Source: an uncultured Oscillospiraceae bacterium
GTDB taxonomy: Bacteria > Bacillota_A > Clostridia > Oscillospirales > Oscillospiraceae
Assembly (NCBI GenBank): GCA_900754605.1
Contig: CAAEDK010000167.1
Span: 1 to 23,783, forward strand
Direction: 5' to 3'
Length of the DNA: 23,783 nucleotides
Below, piece by piece: positions 8,964 through 16,220 of the stretch. Each line of letters begins with the position of its first letter. Position 1 is the first letter of the stretch. The notes below the pieces were generated by a model, which worked only from the letters and a program-made list of their open reading frames with translations, did not search any database and was not told where the DNA came from. Both the position numbers and the translations under genes were made by a program.

Positions 8964-9379
8964 TTCGCACCTCCGATGATTTCGTCCAGCTTAACGCACA
9001 GGCCGAGGGGCAGAGATGGGAACAAGTCACTGTTGATGTTTGCAATATGCCCGCCATGGTCGTTGCTCAGGGCAAGCGCACAAGCATTCATTCGAGCCAG
9101 ATCGCTAGCTTCGGGGAACAGTTTTTTCGCCGCTTTTGCAAGTTCCACCTCCTGCTGCGTCCAGCGGGGCTTTCGGATGATGCGGTCGGGGTGGTTGATA
9201 ATTACAGCCAAATCATCCTCATTGTAGCAAGGGTTCCAGAGATCTCCCGTCTTATAATATCGCTTCCCGTCTGCTCCAATCTTGAAGGCGCCTCTATTTA
9301 CCTGATTTGCGCCGAAATCGTATGTAAATTCTTCGCCTACCTCAACACCCAGCACCTGCGCAATTCTTGGTTTATTCAC
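8960..9379 (-). CDS. Phage protein of unknown function
   Basis: A 139-residue protein, not assigned to a function. The N-terminal half is beta-rich (EEFTYDF, AFKIGADGKRYYKTG, then a WNPCYNEDDLAVIINHP segment), like short phage proteins that describe display or binding of a small domain. The middle (KPRWTQQEVELAKAAKKLFPEA) is helical. GTG 9379 is chosen because AGGAGGAC lies just upstream and the GTGA overlap with the preceding stop is the usual coupling signal in this operon. Confidence 0.72.
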   Translation of the reverse strand: MNKPRIAQVLGVEVGEEFTYDFGANQVNRGAFKIGADGKRYYKTGDLWNPCYNEDDLAVIINHPDRIIRKPRWTQQEVELAKAAKKLFPEASDLARMNACALALSNDHGGHIANINSDLFPSLPLGLCVKLDEIIGGAK

Positions 9380-9618
9380 TTGTTGTCCTCCTCCTTGATT
9401 TTCAGGTACTTTTCGATGGCTTCGTCTAGGTTGGCCTCCTTGTCACGTTCGATGCAAAACCGAATATATTCCTCGATAAACTTCATGTCATTTTCGGCAC
9501 CCTTGATTTTTCCCTTCCAGCCACAGGAGGGGCAGTAGAAGATATCTCCGCGTCCTCCATTTCCGCAGTTTCTGCCGCAGTTAGGGCACTCTGCATCAGC
9601 AAACATCAGATTAGCCAT
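9376..9618 (-). CDS. Small zinc-ribbon phage protein
   Basis: An 80-residue protein starting at ATG 9618, preceded by AAAGGAGG. Two Cys pairs (CPNCGRNCGN and CPSCGWKG) form a typical zinc ribbon near the N-terminus; the rest is a charged helix rich in Glu and Lys. Such proteins probably bind nucleic acid or protein partners. A longer open frame exists upstream but lacks coding character and overlaps the next gene, so the shorter start is preferred. It overlaps both neighbours by a few bases. Confidence 0.75.
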   Translation of the reverse strand: MANLMFADAECPNCGRNCGNGGRGDIFYCPSCGWKGKIKGAENDMKFIEEYIRFCIERDKEANLDEAIEKYLKIKEEDNK

Positions 9619-9883
9619 GGTCGGCCTCCTTTCGCTGGCCGTAGGAGCAGAAATCATCCGGGCCAAAGTTAATGCTAAACGACGCTCCGCCCTCATGGTC
9701 TGTTGCAACATCATCACTCTCACATTCCATGGTATAGTGATTGAACCACTTACAATCCCGGCACCTGACCACAGGCACGGCGTCGATGGTGGGCAGGCTA
9801 TCAAACATCCGCTGCATGACAGCTCCAGTCACCCCATCACCACCAAAGCACTCTCTGGCTTTATCCGCATCAACTAGTTTCAT
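9611..9883 (-). CDS. Phage protein with Cys cluster
   Basis: A 90-residue protein from ATG 9883, preceded by AAGGAGG. It opens with MKLVDADKA, a start seen in many small phage proteins, continues with DSLPTIDAVPVVRCRDCKWF, and contains spaced Cys residues (CRDC, then CES, then a final C near FGPDDFC) that could hold zinc. The family occurs widely in Firmicutes prophages without known function. It overlaps the upstream gene by 14 bases and the downstream gene by 8. Confidence 0.75.
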   Translation of the reverse strand: MKLVDADKARECFGGDGVTGAVMQRMFDSLPTIDAVPVVRCRDCKWFNHYTMECESDDVATDHEGGASFSINFGPDDFCSYGQRKEADHG

Positions 9884-10346
9884 GCTCGTCCTCCTTCTCC
9901 TTTTCCTGCTCCCTCCGCAGTGCGTCCTCGGCTTCCTTTGGGGTATCCCCAAATACACACCCGCTGTCCATATCCTGTAAAACATTGATGGCGCTTGCAT
10001 AATGGGCTTTTGCCGGTTTGGGGAAGCGCGCACTGCACATATACACCCATCTCGGAGGCTTGAATGGCAGCACCACGCACCGCCCTTCATCGTCGGCCTG
10101 CTTGAGTTCGCGGAGGCGGTCAATGGGGCCGAGAGCACGATATTGCTCTAACTCTTGCTTGTCCAATCTTAGGCCGAAAACCTCACCCTTAAGTTGTTCA
10201 ATTTCTCCTGGCTCCAAGCCAGTCTCCTCATAGGCTGCGAGGCGGTCAACGTGCGGACCGTAATCTTCTCTTCCTTCGGCATCGATAGCTACAAACCATT
10301 TTCCACCACCATGCCAATTGTCACACCAGTATGTCAGTCTATCCAT
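9870..10346 (-). CDS. Phage protein of unknown function
   Basis: A 158-residue protein beginning MDRLTYWCDNW and containing VDRLAAYEETGLEPGEIEQL, a signature repeated in many small early proteins of Firmicutes phages. The C-terminal half (SAINVLQDMDSGCVFGDTPKEAEDAL) is helical and acidic. ATG 10346 is preferred over a GTG two codons upstream, because AGGAGG is 7 bases before the ATG and almost touches the GTG. No catalytic motif seen. Confidence 0.75.
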   Translation of the reverse strand: MDRLTYWCDNWHGGGKWFVAIDAEGREDYGPHVDRLAAYEETGLEPGEIEQLKGEVFGLRLDKQELEQYRALGPIDRLRELKQADDEGRCVVLPFKPPRWVYMCSARFPKPAKAHYASAINVLQDMDSGCVFGDTPKEAEDALRREQEKEKEDEHETS

Positions 10347-10348
10347 GC

Positions 10349-10567
10349 TCACCCCTCCTCCGGCGGCCCATCAAAGGCCGTCCAGTATCTATTATACAGC
10401 TCCATTGCAAACGGCTTGATGTGCTTGCAGTACAGATATCCATCCCTGCACCCTTCTGCAATCTCCAGGCCGCCCCATTGGAGCTGGGCTATCCCTGTTC
10501 CCTCAATGTAGATTGCGGTCTCCTGGGTGATGGATTCCAGCTCTGCGCGGGTGTATTGGTGTCTCAT
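10349..10567 (-). CDS. Small phage protein of unknown function
   Basis: A 72-residue protein, not recognised. It has a helical N-terminus (YTRAELESITQETAIYI) and a Tyr-rich middle (DGYLYCKHIKPFAMELYNRYW). GGAGGTAT precedes ATG 10567, which overlaps the stop of the upstream gene by 4 bases. Its place in an unbroken run of coupled small genes supports it as real. Confidence 0.68.
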   Translation of the reverse strand: MRHQYTRAELESITQETAIYIEGTGIAQLQWGGLEIAEGCRDGYLYCKHIKPFAMELYNRYWTAFDGPPEEG

Positions 10568-11046
10568 GGCGATACCTCCGGCGGGCGGCTGGCAATTTCA
10601 TTTGCCCTGTTGCAGATACTTTGCAAAGTGCTATTCTTGATTTTCCCGTGCGGTGACTCCCGCAGCTCCTCCATCGTCAGCGGCTCGTTCGGCTGGGCAG
10701 CTTCCGCCAGATTTTCCATTTCCGCAAATTTCTTTGAGTAGTCTGGTTTTTCCAGCGTATACCCAGCAGCAAAAATTTCCAGTAGTTGCTCCGCTGTAAA
10801 ACCTGTTACGATCTGGAGCTTTGTGTACAGCTCGTCAAGCTCTCTCACTCGATTCACCCACTCGTTCGGCGGGGTGAGGGTGGGCGCAGTGCCTGTTCCG
10901 TTTCTTGCTCCGCAGCGGCGGCAGAAAATAAAATTTTCGCTGAACGTTTGCTCCCCGAAGTCCTCTCGGAACTCATGATAATCGTGGCAATTCGGGCAGA
11001 TATATTGAGTTGTACCCTTTTCTGTTTCTCTACGTATCCATCCCAT
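10564..11046 (-). CDS. Zinc-ribbon phage protein
   Basis: A 160-residue protein with an N-terminal zinc ribbon (CPNCHDYH, then CRRCGARNG) and a helical C-terminal half (NEWVNRVRELDELYTKL, TAEQLLEIFAAGYTL). The ribbon suggests nucleic-acid or partner binding. AAGGAG lies before ATG 11046. It overlaps the upstream Lar-like gene by 17 bases. Function unknown. Confidence 0.72.
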   Translation of the reverse strand: MGWIRRETEKGTTQYICPNCHDYHEFREDFGEQTFSENFIFCRRCGARNGTGTAPTLTPPNEWVNRVRELDELYTKLQIVTGFTAEQLLEIFAAGYTLEKPDYSKKFAEMENLAEAAQPNEPLTMEELRESPHGKIKNSTLQSICNRANEIASRPPEVSP

Positions 11047-11248
11047 CCGTTTTCTCCTTCCCGTAGGGCAACCACCTACTGTCCCACTCTTTTATCGCTC
11101 CAAGTTTTGTGAGCTTCCAGGCCGAACCAGGTATAGTTGATTTATCGCAGCGGGAGCAAAAAACGGAGAATCGCAGTCTCCACCGTCCAACCCGTCTGAC
11201 TTTGGTCTCTCCTCCACAATACGGGCAAGGTTTAATCGCCCTTACCAT
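11030..11248 (-). CDS. Lar-like (restriction alleviation) zinc-finger protein
   Basis: A 72-residue protein that fits the Lar_restr_allev pattern: KPCPYCGGE at the start, a second Cys pair (FCSRC) after about 20 residues, then an AIKEWDSR ending. In Rac prophage of E. coli, Lar moderates type I restriction; most family members are untested. AAGGAGG precedes ATG 11248. Here it lies a few genes from an orphan DNA methyltransferase, so a shared anti-restriction theme is possible but not shown. Confidence 0.68.
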   Translation of the reverse strand: MVRAIKPCPYCGGETKVRRVGRWRLRFSVFCSRCDKSTIPGSAWKLTKLGAIKEWDSRWLPYGKEKTDGMDT

Positions 11249-11262
11249 CGTTCAGCGCCTCC

Positions 11263-11466
11263 TTAACCATGCGTGGGCTTCCCTTTGTGGGGATTTCTTG
11301 CGTTGGCAATAAAAGCATCCATAATAAGCGTGAGACGATTATGTTTGACTTCGCCATTTCCGTCGATATAAAAGTTTTTCATGCTCCACCGCTGGAGTTC
11401 TCGACCAAATGGATAATCTACCACGATATCCTGACCAATCAGGGCAATAAATTCAGGTCTGGTCAT
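11263..11466 (-). CDS. Small phage protein of unknown function
   Basis: A 67-residue protein beginning MTRPEFIALIGQDIVVDYPF, not recognised. It appears to be a compact alpha/beta domain with a basic tail (ARNPHKGKPTHG). AGGAGGTG precedes ATG 11466 at good spacing. It lies between a zinc-ribbon gene and the Lar-like gene with short intergenic gaps, in the same operon. Confidence 0.68.
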   Translation of the reverse strand: MTRPEFIALIGQDIVVDYPFGRELQRWSMKNFYIDGNGEVKHNRLTLIMDAFIANARNPHKGKPTHG

Positions 11467-11479
11467 CTTTCGGCACCTC

Positions 11480-11833
11480 CTATCTCTTCAGCACCATGTC
11501 CACGGCCTCGTCCGTCATGGGAGCGCCGCAGTTAGGACAAAATGGTGTTCTACTCCAAAAATAGCTTATTGGATACCCACACTTTGAGCATTTACACATT
11601 TGCTCCACCTCTTTGTTGGTGTTTATCCATTCTCCCCGCACCCGCTCCACCTGCTCACGGCTGACGGGGCGGAGGGCGGAAAGGGCGAGGTTAAGAGCTG
11701 CAATTCGTCTTTCTGCATTTTTAACTCCATCAGCCATTTGGTGTGACACCAAAAACGTGCTTGGGTTATCTCTCATAACCTCATTCTGTCGCTTGCTTTC
11801 CGCCAAAATGTCAATCGCTTCTTCCCGCGTCAC
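11480..11833 (-). CDS. Phage protein with C-terminal zinc ribbon
   Basis: A 117-residue protein with a helical N-terminal part (TREEAIDILAE, then ERRIAALNLALSALR) and a C-terminal zinc ribbon (CKCSKCGYPISY, then FCPNCGAPMTDEA). This arrangement is frequent in Firmicutes prophage early operons. The start is GTG 11833, which overlaps the methyltransferase stop as GTGA, indicating coupled translation. Function unknown; nucleic-acid binding is possible. Confidence 0.74.
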   Translation of the reverse strand: MTREEAIDILAESKRQNEVMRDNPSTFLVSHQMADGVKNAERRIAALNLALSALRPVSREQVERVRGEWINTNKEVEQMCKCSKCGYPISYFWSRTPFCPNCGAPMTDEAVDMVLKR

Positions 11834-12675
11834 GGCTGGGCCTCCAATCTCTGCAATTCCTCCGCGCTCAGAATCGGCGCGCGGGTGTTCCAGGCCAGGC
11901 GGGCTTGCGCCTGTGCCTCCTCAATTCGCTGTTTCGCCGCCTCAAAATATCCGGGGTCTAATTCTATGCCAATAAACTTCCGCCCCGTGTTGACACAGGC
12001 AACGCCGGTGGATCCACTTCCCATAAACATATCCATAACGGTTCCGCCATCAGGAGCAATAGCCATTAAATGCTCCAACAACTCGATAGGTTTTTCAGTC
12101 GCGTGTATCCGTCTAGATGTTGCTTTCGGATTACAAACAAAATATCCTTTGTAGTTTCCACCCTCATTTGGAATATGTCCATTTGATGCCCAAACACAAT
12201 ATTCGGCGTTTTGCGTAAACCGCCCTTTTTGTGGTCTCGCTGCGGTTTTAATCCATGGAATAACCCCCCGGTACACAAGCCCGCCGCACTGCACGGCGTC
12301 AATAGTCGCTGCCAACTGCCTCCAATCGGTAAAGATGACTGCGATGCCGCCTGGGCGCATCTTTTTTTTCGCAGCAGAAACCCAAAATGTTTCCCAAAGC
12401 GTAAAACTGCGTTGGTCTCGATTATCCCCCGCAAAATCAGGCTTGATATCTTTTGTGTCTGTGCTTTGATATTTTTTACTTGATCCGTTCGCTCTATCAG
12501 AGCGATACATTCCGCCGCTGGAATACGGAGGGTCAGTCAGCACCATATCCACGCTACCGTCCGGGATGTCTTGCAGTAGTTCCAGGCAATCTCCCTGCAT
12601 CAGCACCACCCCCGCATCCGTCAGCCGCTTGGCCGCCTCTCTATCGCCCAACAGGGCGCGCGTCTTATCGTCCAT
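11830..12675 (-). CDS. Orphan N4/N6 DNA methyltransferase (beta class)
   Basis: A 281-residue DNA methyltransferase that transfers a methyl group from S-adenosylmethionine to adenine N6 or cytosine N4. The catalytic TDPPY is at residues 47-51 and the cofactor-binding motif DMFMGSGSTG at 215-224, followed by GIELDP at 236-241. Catalytic motif first, then a target-recognition part, then the cofactor motif is the beta-class order. HATEKP (191-196) is also typical. GGAGG precedes ATG 12675. No restriction endonuclease is nearby, so it probably protects phage DNA from host restriction or alters regulation. Recognition sequence cannot be read from the protein. Confidence 0.9.
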   Translation of the reverse strand: MDDKTRALLGDREAAKRLTDAGVVLMQGDCLELLQDIPDGSVDMVLTDPPYSSGGMYRSDRANGSSKKYQSTDTKDIKPDFAGDNRDQRSFTLWETFWVSAAKKKMRPGGIAVIFTDWRQLAATIDAVQCGGLVYRGVIPWIKTAARPQKGRFTQNAEYCVWASNGHIPNEGGNYKGYFVCNPKATSRRIHATEKPIELLEHLMAIAPDGGTVMDMFMGSGSTGVACVNTGRKFIGIELDPGYFEAAKQRIEEAQAQARLAWNTRAPILSAEELQRLEAQP

Positions 12676-12693
12676 CGTTCGGTTCCTCCTTTA

Positions 12694-13047
12694 TCAGCGG
12701 CCATTGAGAAATGCCATCCTGGCTTGCGGAGACCTACTGTTTGATGGCAGGTTATTCCGAGCCCTCCATGCGGCGATTGGATTTTTTGATAAGCCAAAGT
12801 GCTTCCCAATCTTGATATCGCTCATGCCCTTCTGGTACAGTTGCATACATGTTGCCTCGTCAAATACAGCCTTTGGCCTCCCGTTTGGATTCGGCGGGGT
12901 GCGTTGAACTGTCTTTTTCTCTGTGCAGCGTGCGCCCGGCGGGCAGATCAAAGAGCGTGCATGCCCGGTACAGCCTATGTAGTCGCAGCAGTACAGCCCG
13001 GCGGTGATATAGCACCTGTAGATGCAGTTAGCACAGTGCTTGTCCAT
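12694..13047 (-). CDS. Cys-rich phage protein with helix-turn-helix
   Basis: A 117-residue protein. The first ~45 residues hold eight cysteines (CANCIYRCYI, YCCDYIGC, then CPPGARC), likely a metal-binding or disulfide-stabilised module. Residues ~55-100 look like a resolvase-type helix-turn-helix (LYQKGMSDIKIGKHFGLSKN then AAWRARNNLP). GGAGGTG precedes ATG 13047. It follows the DUF1064 gene after 3 bases. Probably DNA-binding; target unknown. Confidence 0.7.
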   Translation of the reverse strand: MDKHCANCIYRCYITAGLYCCDYIGCTGHARSLICPPGARCTEKKTVQRTPPNPNGRPKAVFDEATCMQLYQKGMSDIKIGKHFGLSKNPIAAWRARNNLPSNSRSPQARMAFLNGR

Positions 13048-13050
13048 GCC

Positions 13051-13404
13051 CTACACCTCCACCACATGGATTCCGCGCCCGGCCATGAGCTTTTTCTTTA
13101 GCTCATATTCCTTGGTTCGGAAGCCCTTCACATCTTCCACCACAGGCAGCCAGTGGACGGCGCCCGTGCAATCCGGCTCTGTAGGCCGCTCATATGAAAA
13201 GTCGGCCCGGTACTTGATGGCCCGAACACGCTCGCCCAGCGGTGTCGTGAACGCCTCCTGGAGTGTGAACTCCGGCTGGAGCTTCAGATCCCGAATCTCT
13301 CCGGCACAAAGCCGAAGCATGAGCTGGTCATACCGTGCGGCCTCTTTCTGACTATCGAAAGTGATGCCATTTCGCACCGCCTTCTTGTTGCCGTATTTAT
13401 TCAC
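13051..13404 (-). CDS. DUF1064 family phage nuclease-like protein
   Basis: A 117-residue protein with the DUF1064 signature: KYGNKK at the start, ITFDSQKEAARYDQL, then LQPEF, Y.ADFSY and VEDVKGF. The acidic and lysine residues in ADF and VEDVKG match a PD-(D/E)XK-type nuclease fold, so a structure-specific or Holliday-type nuclease role in phage DNA metabolism is plausible. The start is GTG 13404, which overlaps the previous stop as GTGA; a longer open frame extends upstream but lies inside the neighbouring gene. Confidence 0.78.
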   Translation of the reverse strand: MNKYGNKKAVRNGITFDSQKEAARYDQLMLRLCAGEIRDLKLQPEFTLQEAFTTPLGERVRAIKYRADFSYERPTEPDCTGAVHWLPVVEDVKGFRTKEYELKKKLMAGRGIHVVEV

Positions 13405-13889
13405 AGGGCAAGGCCCCTTTCGTCGAGAATGTCCATCCAGGCCTCCCAGGTCAGCCCTGCCTTTTTTGCATCTTCCCAAGTGCCTGGAACCCCGGCCGCT
13501 CTACACTGACGGCGCAGCTCCTGCCACCGCTCCCGAAGGGCTTCCACCGCAGGATCTATGTAACGGGCAGTTGGAGTCGGCAGACTTTGTGTTTTCGGCC
13601 TCTCCGGCTGCGGGCAGCGGGAGGAGATATCGGTCGGGTCAGGCCAGTATTTTTGCGTCCGGAAGTAGCTCACTACCGCCTCCCGCACGTCGTCCACCGA
13701 GTAAGGGGCCAGCGTCAGCGCCCACACAGCCCGCAAAGCGTTGTCCTTGAGGTGCGGGTCGTTGGGGCGGTAAAACGCCAACAGCCTGAACAGCTTGTCC
13801 GTGTCCTCACGGGTCAAAATATCACGTCCTTCCTGTACTTCTACCGGGAATCTACCGGTAGAAGCCTTCTTCTCCTCCAAAACACTCAC
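13401..13889 (-). CDS. Replicative helicase loader-like protein (G39P type, putative)
   Basis: A 162-residue protein whose middle part (TREDTDKLFRLLAFY, then RAVWALTLAPYSVDDVREAV, then YFRTQKYWPDPTDI) resembles the loader/inhibitor of the phage SPP1 helicase (G39P) and related phage replication proteins that bring DnaB to the origin. No phage helicase or primase is seen in the window, so it would load the host helicase. The start is GTG 13889; an in-frame stop lies three codons upstream and no strong ribosome binding site is visible, which is unusual for this operon. It lies just downstream of SSB across a G-tract region. Confidence 0.58.
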   Translation of the reverse strand: MSVLEEKKASTGRFPVEVQEGRDILTREDTDKLFRLLAFYRPNDPHLKDNALRAVWALTLAPYSVDDVREAVVSYFRTQKYWPDPTDISSRCPQPERPKTQSLPTPTARYIDPAVEALRERWQELRRQCRAAGVPGTWEDAKKAGLTWEAWMDILDERGLAL

Positions 13890-13915
13890 ATTCTCTCAGG
13901 AGAAGGAGGAGGAAC

Positions 13916-13982
13916 GGGGGGATAATAGGGGGGATAGAGATAGGGGGTGCGGGGGGAAGAGAAGGGGGGGCAGAAGGGGGGG
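13916..13982 (+). other. Six-run G-tract, potential quadruplex
   Basis: Six runs of 5-7 guanines at 13916-13921, 13928-13933, 13943-13947, 13951-13956, 13964-13970 and 13976-13982, separated by 3-9 bases. It fills most of the 183-base non-coding gap between the SSB gene and the loader-like gene (13890-14072). The early-operon mRNA would carry the C-rich copy. No gene is seen here on either strand. Confidence 0.8.
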
Positions 13983-14072
13983 CGGTCGTCAGGATACAGC
14001 ACGGGGTGTTCCCCGCCGTCTATCCCTGTTCGCCCTGGCTCTTCTGTCCGATACACCTGAAAGCGTTGTCGG

Positions 14073-14501
14073 TTAAAATGGCAGCTCCCCGTCGTCGTCC
14101 GTCAGCTCCGCAAACTCCGCCCCACCGGAACCAGGCTCCGCCGGGGGCGGTGTATCCGCTGCGCCGGCCTCCGTGTCCCGCCTGGAGTCTCCGAAGTACA
14201 CATGCTCGGCCAGCACCTCGGCGGTGCGGCGCTTGTTGCCGTCCTTATCCGTCCAGTCCCGGAGCTGCAAGCGGCCCTCCACCACGGCCATGCGGCCCTT
14301 GGTGAAGAAGCGGGAGACAAATTCGGCGGAGCTGCGCCAAGCCACGATGTCGATGAAGTCCGTGGTTTTCTCCCCGGTCTGCTTGTCCTTGAAGTCCCGA
14401 TCCACCGCCAGGGAAAAGTTTGCGACAGACGCCCCGCTCTGCGTCTGTCGCAGCTCGGGATCGCGGGTGAGGCGGCCCATGAGAATAATCCGGTTCAGCA
14501 T
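14073..14501 (-). CDS. ssb: Single-stranded DNA-binding protein
   Basis: A 142-residue SSB with an N-terminal OB fold (opening MLNRIILMGRLTRDPELR, then NFSLAVDR, DFIDIVAWRSSAEF and GRLQLRDW) at residues ~1-105, a Pro/Gly-rich linker and the acidic C-terminal tip DDDGELPF, which recruits replication and repair partners. It coats single-stranded phage DNA during replication and recombination. The start overlaps the RecT-like gene by 7 bases, and GGAG lies just before ATG 14501. Length is normal for the family. Confidence 0.95.
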   Translation of the reverse strand: MLNRIILMGRLTRDPELRQTQSGASVANFSLAVDRDFKDKQTGEKTTDFIDIVAWRSSAEFVSRFFTKGRMAVVEGRLQLRDWTDKDGNKRRTAEVLAEHVYFGDSRRDTEAGAADTPPPAEPGSGGAEFAELTDDDGELPF

Positions 14502-15154
14502 GTATGCTCCTCCAAAACAACGGTGGTGACGGAAGGCTGGGGCTCCTCATAGCCCCGCACGTCCTGCACCTCCTCCACGGTCTGGATGCCCAGCAGCACC
14601 TCGGGGCAATGGGCGCGAGCAAAGAAGGAGGCGGCCCGGTACATCATCATCTGACGGGGCATGGTTTTCCACTTGGAGCCGCCTTTATCCATCCAGCCCT
14701 CGTCCTTCGCCATTTTCAGGGTGATGGTGTCGGAGACGCACTGTGTGCCGTTGGACAGGCGGGTGGCGCGAGCAAAGCAGCCCTCGGAGGGAGTTCCGGT
14801 CTCGCCCACAAATACATATTCCAGCGGCGTGAACTTGCCGCAGCCGTTGACCGCGGCCGCGCAGAAGGAGCCGCTCCAGGCAGGCTTTCCCTTCACCACA
14901 TAGAGGTTCTGCATGACCATCATGGGAGAGAGCCCCTGACGGTTGGCAAGGTCGATAGCAATCAGGCAGTTCTCCGGGCTGTTGCGGTAGCTGTCCGGTA
15001 CCAAGCCGGAGCGGGAGAGCATACCAGCGGTGCGGTACGCCAGGTTCATAAGTTTGGTGTCGTTCCACATGGTCAAGCCGCCGGGTATTGTGGGTGCGGG
15101 GGTAAGAACCGGGGCCTCAGCGGACTCCTGGGCGGTTACAACTTCATCAGGCAT
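14495..15154 (-). CDS. recT: RecT-family single-strand annealing protein
   Basis: A 219-residue protein of the RecT family, which binds single-stranded DNA and anneals complementary strands in phage recombination. Visible family features are the PENCLIAIDLANRQGLSPMM segment, YVVKGKPAWSGSF, and near the end KWKTMPRQMMMYRAASFFAR followed by CPEVLLG. It lies between a RecB-like nuclease and SSB, the usual three-gene recombination module. GAGGAAA precedes ATG 15154, which overlaps the nuclease stop by 8 bases. The N-terminal ~25 residues are Pro/Ala-rich and probably disordered. Confidence 0.85.
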   Translation of the reverse strand: MPDEVVTAQESAEAPVLTPAPTIPGGLTMWNDTKLMNLAYRTAGMLSRSGLVPDSYRNSPENCLIAIDLANRQGLSPMMVMQNLYVVKGKPAWSGSFCAAAVNGCGKFTPLEYVFVGETGTPSEGCFARATRLSNGTQCVSDTITLKMAKDEGWMDKGGSKWKTMPRQMMMYRAASFFARAHCPEVLLGIQTVEEVQDVRGYEEPQPSVTTVVLEEHTC

Positions 15155-15740
15155 TGCGTTTCCTCGCTTTCTTTTTTAACGCACTGTGGAGGGTCAGGAG
15201 AGCCTCCGGTAGCGCGTCGTCTCGGTCGAAGGGCTGGAGCTTATAGGTTCCATCCTTCTTCAGATGCAGAATAAAGAGCTTGTCCACGGGAAGCCCCTGG
15301 GCATCCAGCAACCAGCGGTAGAGGTTGAGCTGGGCGGCACAGAGGGGGCTATGGATTGTATAGCTGGTCTTGATATCCACCAGGGAGCATACGCCGTCCA
15401 CGAGGCCGTAACGGTCAATGGTGCCCGCGTAGCGGCGCTCCGGGTGGTGGGAGGCGTACTCAATTTTCCGCCACTCCACCGCGTGTTCCCGGCGGAATTT
15501 CAAATAGGCTTGTAAGTAGGGTAAAATGGCGTCCTGCACATCCACGGAACCGAACTTATCCAGCGACTCACAGGCTTTGTGGACGGCGGTGCCCCGGTCT
15601 GCGGCATTGTCGAGCCTCCATTGTGCTACATCTCCGTAAATCTCGCGGGAAAGAAAGCGGCACAACTCGGATACGCTTGGCAGCTCCTCCCCGTCCAGGG
15701 TATATTTGTGCCCCTGGTCAAAGAATAGTAAGGTCGCCAT
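15147..15740 (-). CDS. RecB/PD-(D/E)XK family exonuclease
   Basis: A 197-residue nuclease of the PD-(D/E)XK superfamily, RecB/Cas4-like group. Catalytic features are the GTAVHKACE helix (H54), GTIDRYG (D109) and LVDIKTS (D122, K124), followed by QLNLYRWLL, the conserved C-terminal Q/Y motif. As the partner of RecT it would resect double-stranded ends to give single strands for annealing. ATG 15740 overlaps the previous stop as ATGA. No iron-sulfur cysteine cluster is seen, so it is not a complete Cas4/AddB type. Confidence 0.85.
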   Translation of the reverse strand: MATLLFFDQGHKYTLDGEELPSVSELCRFLSREIYGDVAQWRLDNAADRGTAVHKACESLDKFGSVDVQDAILPYLQAYLKFRREHAVEWRKIEYASHHPERRYAGTIDRYGLVDGVCSLVDIKTSYTIHSPLCAAQLNLYRWLLDAQGLPVDKLFILHLKKDGTYKLQPFDRDDALPEALLTLHSALKKKARKRNA

Positions 15741-15952
15741 CAGACATACCGCTCCACTTCCAGCCCCATCTCCAGCGCCACCTGCTCCGGGCAGTCATTC
15801 AGGGCCTTGTTGACCGCGGCTCGGAAGCAGTCCGGGCAGAGCCACCGCCCCTCCCACTGAAACCGTGCCTCGCCGTGGTAGACCTCCTGGCGGCACTTCT
15901 CGCAATAAGCAGATGCCGGAGTCGTCTGGCTGTCATACAATGGGATGTGCAT
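15740..15952 (-). CDS. Small zinc-finger phage protein
   Basis: A 70-residue protein with two Cys pairs (YCEKCRQEVY, then LCPDCFRAAV) separated by 22 residues, likely one zinc site, followed by an acidic C-terminus (LEMGLEVERYV). It may bind nucleic acid or assist the downstream nuclease, with which it is coupled by an ATGA overlap. GAGGAG lies before ATG 15952. Function unknown. Confidence 0.72.
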   Translation of the reverse strand: MHIPLYDSQTTPASAYCEKCRQEVYHGEARFQWEGRWLCPDCFRAAVNKALNDCPEQVALEMGLEVERYV

Positions 15953-16128
15953 TACAGCTCCTCCTTCTCCAGTCCGTTTCCCTGGATTTCGATATAAGAA
16001 CGGTACATAGATCCGCTTTGCTTCTCCTTTCCTATGGAAACTACATAGCCCAGCTTAAGAAGAAGCGTACCAAGGTCAAGCCAGTCCTGATTGGACATAT
16101 TTCCATTGCGCTTTTGATACAATTTCAT
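15952..16128 (-). CDS. Small phage protein of unknown function
   Basis: A 58-residue protein from ATG 16128, chosen because AAAGGAAAG lies just before it; a longer frame reaches 16200 but runs into the upstream hairpin region without a binding site. Sequence: basic start (MKLYQKRNGN), helical middle (DWLDLGTLLLKLGYVVSIG), beta-like end (YRSYIEIQG). Not recognised. It ends by a stop that overlaps the next start by one base. Confidence 0.65.
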   Translation of the reverse strand: MKLYQKRNGNMSNQDWLDLGTLLLKLGYVVSIGKEKQSGSMYRSYIEIQGNGLEKEEL

Positions 16129-16180
16129 TTGACTTTCCTTTCTAATCGTTATAAAATGTAAATAAACAAATGTTTCCCTT

Positions 16181-16220
16181 GCCGCCCTCCGGTCTCGCAC
16201 ACCGGAGAGCGGCGCTTTTT
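16181..16220 (+). terminator. Hairpin with T-run, rightward-oriented
   Basis: A 13-bp stem with one mismatch (16181-16193 with 16201-16213), 7-base loop, then TTTTT at 16216-16220. It reads as a terminator on the plus strand although both neighbouring genes are on the minus strand; leftwards the stem is followed by AAGGGAAAC, a poor U-tract. Confidence 0.6.

Noticed and set aside
13851..13862. 12-bp palindrome TCTACCGGTAGA
   Set aside because: Lies within the loader-like coding start with no matching copy elsewhere in the window; chance or a restriction-like palindrome is enough to explain it.
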